From: Bryobacterales bacterium
Lineage (GTDB): Bacteria; Acidobacteriota; Terriglobia; Bryobacterales; Bryobacteraceae
DNA length: 50,476 nt
Assembly (NCBI GenBank): GCA_003166875.1
Contig: PMUN01000376.1
Location: 3,404 to 53,879, forward strand
Reading direction: 5' to 3'
Part shown: positions 33,103-42,190 of the stretch, piece after piece
Numbering within the stretch: position 1 is the first letter of the stretch
Layout of the letters: each line of letters begins with the position of its first letter
Notes under the pieces: generated by a model
Databases searched by the model: none
What the model was told of the DNA's origin: nothing
Seen by the model: only the letters and a program-made list of their open reading frames with translations
Position numbers and translations under genes: made by a program

Positions 33103-34197
33103 CTATGCTTTTCCGCTGTCTACTGTAGATGGCGTGGACGAAACCGGACCGCTTTTCGTGAACTTCCCGAGCATGCCCTCCAGGAACGCGAAGAATACAT
33201 CTACGGCGTATCCCACCAGAAACGCGATCGCGAGTGGCGGGATGGAGGCACCCTGCCCGATGGCGAAATTGTTAAACAGGCCCACGACAGCGCCCCCAAT
33301 GGCTGTAATCAGGAACCGCGCTGAATCTCCGACGGAGGGCGTATACGTCCGGGCGGATATTTGTTGTTGAAACGTGCGCAACAGATACGCGCATGTTCCT
33401 AGCAGCGCATACAGAACCGGGAGAATGCAGGTAGTAATCGCGCCATATACCACTGCCACATCGTCCACCAAGCTTTGGCCAAAATATCGCACGTACTGAA
33501 ACACCTGCGTTCGATCACCCGCGGCCCAAGCAAAGTCTTTCAGTCCCTCGGGAAGTTGAAACGTGTCGTGGATCGCCTTAGTATTGTTGCGAACATCAGG
33601 ATAAGGATCAATTCCCGGGCCGAAGACGAGTACGCGCAATTCCCGGGCACCCGCGTCAATCTCCCGGATGTCGCTCGCGAACTGCTGGAGATCGGTGATT
33701 ACGGCGGTCTCGGAAACTCCAGTGGGCACGGTCGCTTCCTTCCTCTCCGAAGGCGGTGGAGGGCCGAGTTGCGCACGCAATTTAACGGCGAGATCGTTAG
33801 CGGCTGCGATATTCGTCTTGATGGTGGTGGATATGGCCGATGTAACAAAGCTGGCCACCGAAAACGGAACGATGAATGCGGCCAGGCAGATCGACACAAT
33901 CCAGTACTTTTTGACTTTTGGCTTGCCGCTCCACACTTTGAGACTCTCGGCCGTAACCGGCTTGAGCTGAGCGGCGAGTTTCCCGAGCGCCGTTAGCAGT
34001 TTTGCCGCTGTCTCCTCGTCCCATCCGGCAACGCTTACGGCCCTGGCCTGCAGTATATGATCGCGGGTATGGTTTTCGATTGGTAGACCCATCTCCGATG
34101 CATACTTGAGCAGCCGCTCAGCATCCTTAAGAGCCTCTTCAAAATAGGCGGGAGTCTCTGCAAAAGTCGGATTTCGATCCGCGTGAGAATGGGCCAT
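33103..34197 (-). CDS. Unknown four-helix membrane protein
   Basis: 364 residues; no family recognised. The N-terminal 90 residues are cytoplasmic-looking and helical (YFEEALKDAERLLKYASE). A membrane helix follows near 98-122. Then comes a soluble domain of about 125 residues (helical ISTTIKTNIAAANDLAVKLR, then ARELRVLVFGPGIDPYPD), and three more membrane helices near 253-281, 296-315 and 322-349. The layout, one helix, a large external domain and a C-terminal three-helix bundle, is that of a sensor or anchor but no signalling domain follows. It is a single gene with its 3' end against the MFS transporter. It could be regulatory or structural. Confidence 0.7.
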   Translation of the reverse strand: MAHSHADRNPTFAETPAYFEEALKDAERLLKYASEMGLPIENHTRDHILQARAVSVAGWDEETAAKLLTALGKLAAQLKPVTAESLKVWSGKPKVKKYWIVSICLAAFIVPFSVASFVTSAISTTIKTNIAAANDLAVKLRAQLGPPPPSERKEATVPTGVSETAVITDLQQFASDIREIDAGARELRVLVFGPGIDPYPDVRNNTKAIHDTFQLPEGLKDFAWAAGDRTQVFQYVRYFGQSLVDDVAVVYGAITTCILPVLYALLGTCAYLLRTFQQQISARTYTPSVGDSARFLITAIGGAVVGLFNNFAIGQGASIPPLAIAFLVGYAVDVFFAFLEGMLGKFTKSGPVSSTPSTVDSGKA

Positions 34198-34423
34198 TAC
34201 CGTTTCGGCTCCCTATCATATACCCAGTACATCCAGGGTGCAAGCATTATCTGGCGCTTAACAGAGTTTAAGCAGTAAAGTGTGCATTATATATGTGCGA
34301 AATGCCGGCAGATCGTTTCATGATCAGTAATGGTGGCGTCGAAAGCGGGCGGGCGCTTGGAAGTTCAATCCCACGCGTTGTACCGGCACGTCTTGAAGTC
34401 TCATCTTGCGGTATATTCTCTCC

Positions 34424-37400
34424 ATGCAGCTCTGCCGGTGTCTTATCGCAGCGTTCGTCACGCTTCCGCTCTTCTCGCAGCCCAGCGCAAACATTTTGCT
34501 GAAGCCTGGTCACGATGCCAACCAACCCGTGGATGACGAGTACACGAAAAAGATCCGTGAATATACCACCGAGTCATTCTTTAACTCTCCGCTTACCGAC
34601 TATCTGCCGGCGTCGAAGACCGTGCCTACGCCCAAGGCCGTTCTCGGTGACATCGCGGGCGCACCTGGCATTCTGCCTTACTCGCACGAGGTGTATCGCT
34701 ACATGCGGATGTTGGAGAAGGCCAGTCCGCGCGTAAAGGTGTTCAGCATCGGCAAGACCGAGGAAGGCCGCGAGATGATCGCGGTGGCAGTGGCATCCGA
34801 ACGGTTGATTGCATCGCTCGAAGAGAACCGCGCACGGTTGGCGAAGCTCGCCGATCCACGCACCATCAATCTCGACGACGCCGAGGCCGAAAAACTGATC
34901 GCCGTTTCAACGCCCATTTACTACATCACAGGCACGATACACTCGCCCGAAACCGGCGCGCCCACGGCGCTCATGGAAATGGCCTACCGGCTGGCTGTGG
35001 ATGAAAGCGCATATATCCGCGCCATCCGCGAAAACGTGATTACGTTGATCACGCCCATTGTGGAAGTGGACGGGCGCGATCGCATGGTGGACATCTATCG
35101 CTGGCACCTCGCAAATCCGGGTAAGGAATGGCCGCCGCTGGTTTATTGGGGCCACTATGTGGCGCACGACAATAATCGCGATGCGATGGGTCTTACGTTG
35201 GAGTTGACGCGAAATGTTCTGAAGACTTTCGTCGGCTGGAAAGCGCAGGTGCTACATGATCTGCACGAATCCGTTCCGTATCTTTACGACAACACCGTGG
35301 GCGACGGCCCGTATAACGCCTGGATCGATCCGATTCTAGCCGACGAGTGGCAAATGATGGGCTGGAACAACGTTTCGGAGATGACTAAGTTCGGCATGCC
35401 AGGCGTGTTCACGCACGGCACGTTCGACACGTGGTCGCCCAGCTATCTGATGTTCATCGCCGCCATGCACAACGGGATCAGCCGGCTCTATGAAACATTC
35501 GGTAACGGCGGCGCCGATACCGAGGAGCGCACTCTGCGGCCCAACGAGTACTCGCGCACCTGGTACCGGCAGAATCCACCGCTGCCGAAAGCGAAATGGT
35601 CCCAACGGAATAACAATAATTACGAACAGACTGGCGTACTGACTGGATTGGCATACTTCGCCACCAACAATAAATTATTCCTGCGCAATTTTTATTTAAA
35701 AGCGAAGCGCTCTATCGAAAAGCCTCGTACGGCGGGACCGGCGGCCTACGTATTTCCCGCCGACGATCCCCGGCCCGGCGCGCAAGCCGATCTATTAAGG
35801 ATGCTGCAGGATCAAGGCTGCGAGATTTCTCGCGCGAGTGCGCCCTTCACCGTGATGATGCCGGCTAAGAAAGCTTCGCCGAAGGGTGGCCGTGGTGGAA
35901 GCGGTGGCGGCGATACCGCCGCGGAGGGTGAAAACGCGGCCGAAGGCGGCGACCACAAACCTAAGGAAAAGCCCAAGCCCGAGCCACGCACTTTTCCTGC
36001 CGGAACTTACGTTTTGCGTATGGACCAGCCCTACAGCCGCATTGCCGACACGCTGCTGGATTATCAATACTGGGCGCCCAACGATCCGCAAAAGGCCATT
36101 TACGACGATACCGGCTGGACCTTCGGCGAACTCGGCAACGTGCAAGTATCGCGCGTGACTGACATCAAAGTCCTGGATGCATCCATGACTCGCGTTCAGG
36201 GAGCGGTGGATGCGCCGGGCGGCGTAGAAGGATCCGGCGATGTTTTTCTGATCAACCACAACGCTGACAGCGGTTTGATTACCTTACGCTACCGCTTCCC
36301 CGGTGCGTCGTTCGAAGCCGCCGAGGAGCCGTTTGAAGCGGCCGGACGAAAGTTTAACCGCGGGTCATTCATCGTACGTAGTGTGCCGTCGGCCGAACTG
36401 GGCAAAGCCGGCGCCGAGCTTGGCGTGCAGATTTATGCGGCATCCTCCGCGCCCAACGTGAAAATTCATGCGGTTCGCGCTGCGCGCATCGCGATAATGC
36501 ACACCTGGTACAGCACGCAGCCCGAAGGCTGGTGGCGTGTTGAATTTGACCGGCTGAAGATTCCTTACGACTACATCAGCACGCAGACTGCGTCCAATGC
36601 CGTCGATCTGCGCTCGAAGTACGACGTGATTGTTTTCCCTCCCGGCGTCCGCAATCCCCAGACGGTGATCAATGGTATGCCGATGTACGGAAATCCGCTG
36701 CCGTGGAAGGTTACAGCGCTTACTCCGAATCTCGGCAAGACCGATGAGACCGATGACATGCGTCCAGGACTCGGCTGGACGGGCCTGGAACATTTGCAGG
36801 AGTTTGTACGGAAGGGTGGTCTGTTGATCACGGCGAACGACAGCGCCAACTTTGCCGTCGCGTTTGGGCTTACGCCCGGAGTCTCCATCTCGGCGGCGCA
36901 ACGGCTGAAAGTAACGGGTTCGGCTTTGCGATCGAAGATGGTGGACGCGGCCAGCCCGATTGTTTATGGGTACAAGGACAATCTCGCGATCTTTGCTTCG
37001 AATCCTCCGGTTTTTAACCTGACGAATATGGTGGGCGGAAGTGGTGGCCGTGGCGGGGCGAATGGTCCCGGCGGTGCGAACGAGAAGGAGCGCGCAACGG
37101 GCCGCGGCACAGCCGACGATCCGGATGTCCCGCAAGGCCGCTCGCCGGTGGAGATCCCCGAAGAGCCGCATGCGGAAGCCTGGGAGGCTTTGCCGTTGAC
37201 CGACGAGCAGCTTCGCAATCCCGTGAACGTAATCCCGCCGGTGGCGCGGCCGCGCGTGGTGCTTCGTTACGCCAATGCAAGTGAGCTGCTGGTTTCCGGC
37301 CTGCTCGATAACGGCTCTGAATTGGCACAACACGCCGCGGTCATCGATTCGCCGTATGGTGAGGGGCACGTGGTGCTGTTCTCCAATAATCCGTTCTGGC

Positions 37401-37492
37401 GCGCGGAAACCAAAGGCAGCTACTTTCTGGTGTTCAACGCCATTCTGAATTTTGACAGCTTGAATGCCGGCAAGAAGCTGGCGGATCGCTAA
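34424..37492 (+). CDS. Very large secreted M14-type zinc carboxypeptidase
   Basis: A 1022-residue exported protein with signal peptide (MQLCRCLIAAFVTLPLFSQ). Residues about 70-400 form an M14 peptidase domain: VFSIGKTEEGREM, the zinc motif HSPETG (HxxE), and the third ligand probably in WGHYVAHDNNRD or LHDLHES. A Gly/Glu/Lys linker (KGGRGGSGGG; KPKEKPKPEP) near 485-520 joins a second half. Near 690-830 there is a glutamine-amidotransferase-like fold (YDVIVFPPGVRNP; LQEFVRKGGLLITANDS), and another Gly-rich segment lies near 865-890. ATG 34424 is chosen over a TTG 18 nt upstream. TATATT at 34412-34417 is 6 nt from the ATG, so the mRNA may be leaderless. It likely degrades extracellular peptides. 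Confidence 0.85.
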   Translation: MQLCRCLIAAFVTLPLFSQPSANILLKPGHDANQPVDDEYTKKIREYTTESFFNSPLTDYLPASKTVPTPKAVLGDIAGAPGILPYSHEVYRYMRMLEKASPRVKVFSIGKTEEGREMIAVAVASERLIASLEENRARLAKLADPRTINLDDAEAEKLIAVSTPIYYITGTIHSPETGAPTALMEMAYRLAVDESAYIRAIRENVITLITPIVEVDGRDRMVDIYRWHLANPGKEWPPLVYWGHYVAHDNNRDAMGLTLELTRNVLKTFVGWKAQVLHDLHESVPYLYDNTVGDGPYNAWIDPILADEWQMMGWNNVSEMTKFGMPGVFTHGTFDTWSPSYLMFIAAMHNGISRLYETFGNGGADTEERTLRPNEYSRTWYRQNPPLPKAKWSQRNNNNYEQTGVLTGLAYFATNNKLFLRNFYLKAKRSIEKPRTAGPAAYVFPADDPRPGAQADLLRMLQDQGCEISRASAPFTVMMPAKKASPKGGRGGSGGGDTAAEGENAAEGGDHKPKEKPKPEPRTFPAGTYVLRMDQPYSRIADTLLDYQYWAPNDPQKAIYDDTGWTFGELGNVQVSRVTDIKVLDASMTRVQGAVDAPGGVEGSGDVFLINHNADSGLITLRYRFPGASFEAAEEPFEAAGRKFNRGSFIVRSVPSAELGKAGAELGVQIYAASSAPNVKIHAVRAARIAIMHTWYSTQPEGWWRVEFDRLKIPYDYISTQTASNAVDLRSKYDVIVFPPGVRNPQTVINGMPMYGNPLPWKVTALTPNLGKTDETDDMRPGLGWTGLEHLQEFVRKGGLLITANDSANFAVAFGLTPGVSISAAQRLKVTGSALRSKMVDAASPIVYGYKDNLAIFASNPPVFNLTNMVGGSGGRGGANGPGGANEKERATGRGTADDPDVPQGRSPVEIPEEPHAEAWEALPLTDEQLRNPVNVIPPVARPRVVLRYANASELLVSGLLDNGSELAQHAAVIDSPYGEGHVVLFSNNPFWRAETKGSYFLVFNAILNFDSLNAGKKLADR

Positions 37493-37533
37493 GTCTCAGA
37501 CCGGATGATTCGTTCCAAAGAACCGGCGCAGGC

Positions 37534-37596
37534 ACCGACTCCCTCACGGTCGCGGTTCGGTAACACTCTTCCGAACCGCGAGCGTAAGCGACCGGT
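37534..37596. repeat. Repeat family B, copy 2 (full palindrome)
   Basis: The left arm (37534-37561) is 27/28 identical to the other family B copies. After a 9-bp loop, CCGAACCGCGAGCGTAAGCG forms an imperfect complementary arm. It lies in the 252-bp gap between the M14 gene and the HDOD gene, where no coding sequence is evident. Confidence 0.85.
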
Positions 37597-37744
37597 CGTT
37601 GCTATTGTTTTCACCGCTTCTCACTCTCACGCGCGGGGCCAAGCTCGACACCGCCGCTATTGCACAGGATTGGCTAGTAGTCTTAGAGCTCATCCCCTCG
37701 TTTGGGGGGACCAGCTTTCCTCGGGTGCAGCCGATTAATCAAGC

Positions 37745-38614
37745 GTGTCAGCCTCGGCCAGTTCATTGCCTGTAAAGGAGCGGGCACTCCTTGCTCTAAG
37801 AGCATTGCCGCCACTGTCGCCCGTTCTTCATCGCGTGATTGCGAGCCTGGCGCACGAAGATGTCTCCTTCGCCAAAGTGGCAGAATTGATCGAGAAAGAT
37901 ATGGCGCTGGCTGGGAATATCCTGCAGTTGGTTAATTCTCCGCTGTACAGCGTACGTGGAACGGTAAGTTCGGTCCGGCATGCGGTTTCTCTACTTGGTG
38001 TCAATAAGCTTCGGAACGCGGTGCTTGGTCTTTCGGCTGCGCAGATGTGGCGCTCGTTGAGAACTCCGCCCGGTTGGTTGATGGCTGATTTTAATCGCCA
38101 CTCGGTGAGCGTCGCCATTCTGGCGGATCTGCTATCGCAGCATTTACCGGTAAGAGACTCCGTGGGCGCTTTCGTGGCGGGACTATTCCACGATCTCGGG
38201 CTGTTGCTGGTGGCGATTGGCCTGCCCGCGGAGTATAAGCAAATCGCGCTTCTGTGCGAGAAGGACCCGCAAGGTTCGGCGACGCATGAGTTTCAGGTTT
38301 TGGGAACAACGCATGCTGAGCTGTCTGCGGAGGCCTTGGCGATTTGGAACTTGCCCGCGCCGATAAGCGCCGCGGTTCGATACCATATGCGGCCCGAGCT
38401 CGATCCGGAAGCCTCCGCGGACGGAATCGCCTTGAGTCGTATTCTCCACGTCGCGAATGCTTACGTCGGGGCGGCGACAGTGTCGTTCTGCGTGATGGAA
38501 GAAACCGCGTGCGGCGCCGACAGTTCGCTCGAATCGCTCGGCCTGGGTGACCAGGTGGCGGGCGTACTCAGTGAGTTCGAGAATGAGCTCGCGGAGATCC
38601 AGCCGTACTTCTGA
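37745..38614 (+). CDS. HDOD-domain protein
   Basis: A 289-residue cytoplasmic protein consisting of one HDOD domain (related to HD phosphohydrolases but lacking the full metal site). Typical are LPPLSPVLHRVIASLAHEDV, ELIEKDMALAGNILQLVNSP, the helix VRHAVSLLGVNKLRNAVLGL, and GLFHDLGLLLVAIGLP where an HD pair (FHD) is retained. HDOD proteins act in signalling and in control of motility in several bacteria. The start is a GTG; an in-frame TAA occurs shortly upstream, so no longer form is possible, and no ribosome binding site is seen. It is convergent with the flagellar cluster across repeat copy 38622-38649, and a role in motility control is plausible. Confidence 0.87.
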   Translation: MSASASSLPVKERALLALRALPPLSPVLHRVIASLAHEDVSFAKVAELIEKDMALAGNILQLVNSPLYSVRGTVSSVRHAVSLLGVNKLRNAVLGLSAAQMWRSLRTPPGWLMADFNRHSVSVAILADLLSQHLPVRDSVGAFVAGLFHDLGLLLVAIGLPAEYKQIALLCEKDPQGSATHEFQVLGTTHAELSAEALAIWNLPAPISAAVRYHMRPELDPEASADGIALSRILHVANAYVGAATVSFCVMEETACGADSSLESLGLGDQVAGVLSEFENELAEIQPYF

Positions 38615-38621
38615 TAAAGGC

Positions 38622-38649
38622 ACCGACTCCCTTACGGTCGCGGTTCGGT
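38622..38649. repeat. Repeat family B, copy 3
   Basis: 28 bp identical to 26458-26485. It lies exactly between two convergent genes, 8 bp from each stop codon. Only the left half of the palindrome seen at 37534-37596 is present. Confidence 0.9.
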
Positions 38650-38657
38650 AACACGCG

Positions 38658-39311
38658 TTAGACTGCGATAGAACCGGGGGGTGGATTGTTGGCATTGTAA
38701 GCCGTAGCGCCGGGCGTGCTGATTCCAGGCGCTTCCTCGACGGGTTGCTGCATGGCGGATGGCACCCACGTGTATCCGTAACTTTCCCGGGCGGCGGTGA
38801 TCTTGGCGGGATCCCAACCGTATACCATGATCGGCACGTCGATGTTGTAGCCCTCGGCGCTGAGTTTCGCGGCCAATTGCGTACGCTGATCGTAGTCGTC
38901 CATGTTGCGGAGCGCCTGAACGGCGGGTGGTTGCGCGGCCCAATAGGCGTCATCGAACGACTGCTCGGAGTCGCCCGAAGAGCTGCCGGCCGTTGACGTC
39001 GTTGTGGTGGAAGCCGGCGTGGCCGGCGTAGTGCTCGCGGCGGGCGTTGCGCTCACGACGGGAGTGGTACTCGCCGCATTAGCCTCGTTCGCGGCCGCCG
39101 AAAAAGGCGTCACTGCGGAGACCGCGGCTTTGGCCGGCGTAATAGAGAGCGTGACATTATTCGGATTAATTCCAAACTTCTGCAAGGTTGAGGAAAGCGC
39201 GGCCGACAGAGCAGTTTGAAAACCGTCGCCGGCTTGGCTCTGCGGAGGGGGGAGGAGGCTCGCGGACGAATCCTGCGCCCCGGAACTTGACGTAGTGTTT
39301 AACTGAATCAT
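38658..39311 (-). CDS. Hypothetical Thr/Ala-rich protein at the end of the flagellar operon
   Basis: 217 residues, no family recognised. A short N-terminal region (GDGFQTALSAALSSTLQKFG) is followed by INPNNVTLSITPAKAAVSAV. A Thr/Ala/Ser-rich linker spans about 75-115 (for example ATPASTTTTSTAGSSSGDSE). The C-terminal globular part has conserved-looking DAYWAAQPPAVQALRNMDDY and IMVYGWDPAKITAARESYGY. No signal peptide or cysteine is present. It has a good ribosome binding site (CAGGAGA) and lies about 20 bp after flhB on the same strand, so it is probably expressed with the flagellar genes, perhaps as a substrate or assembly factor exported through the flagellar type III system. Confidence 0.75.
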   Translation of the reverse strand: MIQLNTTSSSGAQDSSASLLPPPQSQAGDGFQTALSAALSSTLQKFGINPNNVTLSITPAKAAVSAVTPFSAAANEANAASTTPVVSATPAASTTPATPASTTTTSTAGSSSGDSEQSFDDAYWAAQPPAVQALRNMDDYDQRTQLAAKLSAEGYNIDVPIMVYGWDPAKITAARESYGYTWVPSAMQQPVEEAPGISTPGATAYNANNPPPGSIAV

Positions 39312-39332
39312 ATTTGTGTCTCCTGGTTCTCG

Positions 39333-40394
39333 CTATAGTGTTTTGGTTCCCATCAAACGTAAAATGTAAGCCAAGATTTCGGCCACTGCACGGTAAAGAT
39401 GCGGTGGAATCTGTTGTCCCACTTCCACGGATTTATACAAGGCTTGCGCCAAAGGCGGGTTTTCCACCAACGGGATGTTATGCGACAGCGCCCGTGCGCG
39501 AATGCGTCCCGCTAGATAATTCTTTCCCTTCGCAACTACAACCGGCGCCGCCATGGATTCGTGGTGATAGCGAATAGCCACCGCGTAGTGGGTGGGGTTC
39601 ACGATCAAGGCGGTTGCCGTCTTTACGTCTTCCATCATTCTGCGGCGGCGAGTGTCGCGCTGCAGCCGCCGGATGCGCATTTTGATTTGAGGATTGCCTT
39701 CGGTCTGCTTCTGCTCCTCACGAATATCCTGCTTGCTCATCTTCATCTGCTTGGAGAATCGGCGCCTCTGCCGGGCAAGATCGATCATTCCGAACAACAC
39801 GAAGAAGGCAGCGGCTTTCCACAGCACAGTCAGGCATAAGGAACACATTTCAGCCATGCCCACTTGGAGGCTGCTGAGTGGCAGCACCAACAGCCGGCCC
39901 AAGTCGCGCGCCGTTACCCAATAGATGGACATGCCGAACATCGCCAGTAGGGCCACGGCCTGGATAGCTGAGGCGAAGCCTTTTTGCGGAGCGGATTTGA
40001 GCTTGGAAATTACGCTGAAGTTTGAAGCCTTGGGCGTCAGACCCTGCAAGCTCATGCCGAAACCGGTTGAGGTAAGCTGAAACGCCAGGCCGGTGAGCAC
40101 CAGAACGCCGCTGGTGGCCGCCAGCGGGTACATGGTCTGCGCAAAAGCGTTGTGCAAGATGTTGGTCAGCACCGCGGGGCTGAGGTCCTGGCGAAACGCC
40201 TGGCTGAACAAGGTTTGCGTTGCCTTCTTGAGGTTGCCAAGCAATTGTTGTCCGCTTTCCACCAGCAGGATCACGAACACGGTGAACTGCAGGCCGCTGA
40301 CGAAATCCTTGGACGAAGCAAACTTGCCTTCCCGCCGCGCCTTGAGCAGCCGATGCGCTGTAGCTTTTTCGGTTTTTTCACCACTCTGCTGCAT
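39333..40394 (-). CDS. flhB: Flagellar type III export protein FlhB
   Basis: A 353-residue inner-membrane component of the flagellar export gate that switches substrate specificity from rod/hook to filament. The N-terminal GEKTEKATAHRLLKARREGK precedes four membrane spans (about 35-55, 90-112, 145-165, 185-205). The cytoplasmic domain contains the self-cleavage site NPTH (266-269) and continues VAIRYHHESMAAPVVVAKG, as in other FlhB. A ribosome binding site (AAGGT) is present. It follows fliR by 18 bp. The length is normal. Confidence 0.96.
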   Translation of the reverse strand: MQQSGEKTEKATAHRLLKARREGKFASSKDFVSGLQFTVFVILLVESGQQLLGNLKKATQTLFSQAFRQDLSPAVLTNILHNAFAQTMYPLAATSGVLVLTGLAFQLTSTGFGMSLQGLTPKASNFSVISKLKSAPQKGFASAIQAVALLAMFGMSIYWVTARDLGRLLVLPLSSLQVGMAEMCSLCLTVLWKAAAFFVLFGMIDLARQRRRFSKQMKMSKQDIREEQKQTEGNPQIKMRIRRLQRDTRRRRMMEDVKTATALIVNPTHYAVAIRYHHESMAAPVVVAKGKNYLAGRIRARALSHNIPLVENPPLAQALYKSVEVGQQIPPHLYRAVAEILAYILRLMGTKTL

Positions 40395-40412
40395 ATTCTG
40401 AGACCTTGCGCA

Positions 40413-41186
40413 TCACAAACCCAGGAATTTTCCAAGAGCTCCGAAAGCGGCAGTGGCCGACTGCTGATAGAGCTTGGGAACCAAAAATATAAGAAGGCTC
40501 AAGGCTGTCATAGCAGCCAGCATCTTGGCTGGAAACGCGAGCGCCATCAGTTGAAGCTGCGAGTTCAGGCGGCCGAGCAAGCCCATGGATAAGTCAATCA
40601 GGAACAGCAACGTCATCAGCGGAAGCACCAGACGGACTCCCGTGGAGAATATTCCGGAGCCGAGCATCACCAGTCCCTCAACGCTGGGCCGAGACGCGGC
40701 AAAGGCGCCGGGCGGATTAGTTTCAAGGCTGCGCGAGAGAATGCCCAGCAGTTGCCGGTCTAATCCCATGGCGAAGAAAAGCATGCCTGCGACTAACTGC
40801 GCGATCAGAATCAGAACCGTAGCATCCGCTTCCGTGTTGGGGTCGACCGTGGAGGCGTAGGCAAAACCGGCCTGAGTGCTGATGGCTTGTGCCGCCATAA
40901 CCAGCCATTCGATGACAAAGGACACTGCCAATCCGGTTGCTAGGCCAATGCCGGCTTCGGCCAACATCCACCCGGTGAGTTGCACCATGCTGGCAGGAGC
41001 CGGCTGCGAAACCGGCCAGCGCGAATACAACGCAAAGGTCAGTGCCAGGGCGAGCGCGATTTTGGCTGCGTCGGGGCCGGATTTGAAACCCGGCAGAGGA
41101 AGGAAAATGAAGACGCCGGCCATGCGAGCCAACACCAGAAGGAACCCGTAAAGTTGGGAAGCGTGGATGGCGGCATCACCGTGCAT
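40413..41186 (-). CDS. fliR: Flagellar export protein FliR
   Basis: 257 residues; the polytopic export-gate subunit. Hydrophobic spans fill the sequence: LYGFLLVLARMAGVFIFLPL at the start, IGLATGLAVSFVIEWLVMAA with following AISTQAGFAYASTVDPN (a hallmark FliR stretch), LILIAQLVAGMLFFAMGLDR, and the C-terminal LSMGLLGRLNSQLQLMALAF. ATG 41186 overlaps the fliQ stop by 11 bp; the TTG at 41204 is also in frame. Gene order fliP-fliQ-fliR-flhB is the canonical one. Confidence 0.95.
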   Translation of the reverse strand: MHGDAAIHASQLYGFLLVLARMAGVFIFLPLPGFKSGPDAAKIALALALTFALYSRWPVSQPAPASMVQLTGWMLAEAGIGLATGLAVSFVIEWLVMAAQAISTQAGFAYASTVDPNTEADATVLILIAQLVAGMLFFAMGLDRQLLGILSRSLETNPPGAFAASRPSVEGLVMLGSGIFSTGVRLVLPLMTLLFLIDLSMGLLGRLNSQLQLMALAFPAKMLAAMTALSLLIFLVPKLYQQSATAAFGALGKFLGL

Positions 41187-41445
41187 AGCGGCCCAAGTCG
41201 GCAAAAATCGAGATAGAGTACGCCGAGATCTGCTTCAACATCCATGGCAGCAGCAGCAAGAACCCGAACAGAAATGCAGCCAGTCGCGGAATGGTGCTAA
41301 AGGCCGAATCCTGCAATGAGGTAGCGATTTGGATGATGTTCACCACGATGCCCACCGCGAAGCCGATGAGCAACAGCGGCGCGCAAAGAAGCACCGTGGT
41401 CCAGAACGCCTGGCTGATAATGTGGATAACCGCTTCCGGACTCAT
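41176..41445 (-). CDS. fliQ: Flagellar export protein FliQ
   Basis: An 89-residue export-gate subunit with two membrane helices (about 15-40 and 53-75). SPEAVIHIISQAFWTTVLLC at the start and GFAVGIVVNIIQIATSLQD in the middle match FliQ closely. The ATG has AAGGAG 3 nt before it. It overlaps fliR downstream and follows fliP by 7 bp. Confidence 0.96.
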   Translation of the reverse strand: MSPEAVIHIISQAFWTTVLLCAPLLLIGFAVGIVVNIIQIATSLQDSAFSTIPRLAAFLFGFLLLLPWMLKQISAYSISIFADLGRYAR

Positions 41446-41452
41446 GATCTCC

Positions 41453-42190
41453 TTAATAAAAGCTCTTCAGTAAAGAGCCGATCACCAGGTTCCATCCGTC
41501 CACCAGAACGAACAGAAGGATTTTGAACGGGGCCGAAATCATGACCGGAGGCAACTGAACCATTCCGATGGAAAGCGTGACGGAGGCCACCACCAGGTCG
41601 ATGATCAAGAAAGGTAAAAACAAAACTGCACCGATTTGAAAACCGGCCTTCATTTCTGAAAGGATGTAGGCGGGAATCAGAACCTTCAAATCCAAGTCAG
41701 CGGGTGTCCGCGGCGGCGGAGATTTGGCGATTTCAAGGCACGTCTTGATGTCCTTTTCGCGCGAGAATTTCAGAAGAAAAGTCTTGAGCGGCTGGGAGCC
41801 TTTTTCAAATCCTTCCTGCCACGTAAGCTGGCCGTTCTCCACTGGTTCCCAACCTTGGTGATAAACATCGTAGACCACCGGTTGCATGACAAGGAATGCC
41901 AAAAATAGCGCTAAGCCTACCAACACCTGATTGGACGGCGCCGATTGAGTTCCCAGGGCCTGCCGGAGAAAATGCAGCACGATGGCGATTCTCAAGAACG
42001 GGCTTACCGACATGATGGCCGCAGGCAACAGCGTGAGCAGCGTCAGCAGAATCACGATTTGCATGGGCGTGCTAAGCGTCAAGCCCTTGCCTGCGGTCGG
42101 TCCGAAGACAGGCACGGACGGATCGGCCGGCGCTGCCTGGAGTGAGACGGCCGCGAGGAGCAAAAGCAGAATGAGTAGCGTTCTGATCAT
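41453..42190 (-). CDS. fliP: Flagellar export protein FliP
   Basis: 245 residues with a cleavable signal peptide (MIRTLLILLLLLAAVSLQA), as usual for FliP. The core shows QIVILLTLLTLLPAAIMSVS, FLRIAIVLHFLRQALGTQSA (signature 1), the conserved loop VLIPAYILSEMKAGFQIG, and the C-terminal LSIGMVQLPPVMISAPFKIL (signature 2). It forms the export pore with FliQ and FliR. ATG 42190 overlaps the fliO stop (ATGA); the longer frame to 42265 would lie inside fliO and lacks support. Confidence 0.96.
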   Translation of the reverse strand: MIRTLLILLLLLAAVSLQAAPADPSVPVFGPTAGKGLTLSTPMQIVILLTLLTLLPAAIMSVSPFLRIAIVLHFLRQALGTQSAPSNQVLVGLALFLAFLVMQPVVYDVYHQGWEPVENGQLTWQEGFEKGSQPLKTFLLKFSREKDIKTCLEIAKSPPPRTPADLDLKVLIPAYILSEMKAGFQIGAVLFLPFLIIDLVVASVTLSIGMVQLPPVMISAPFKILLFVLVDGWNLVIGSLLKSFY

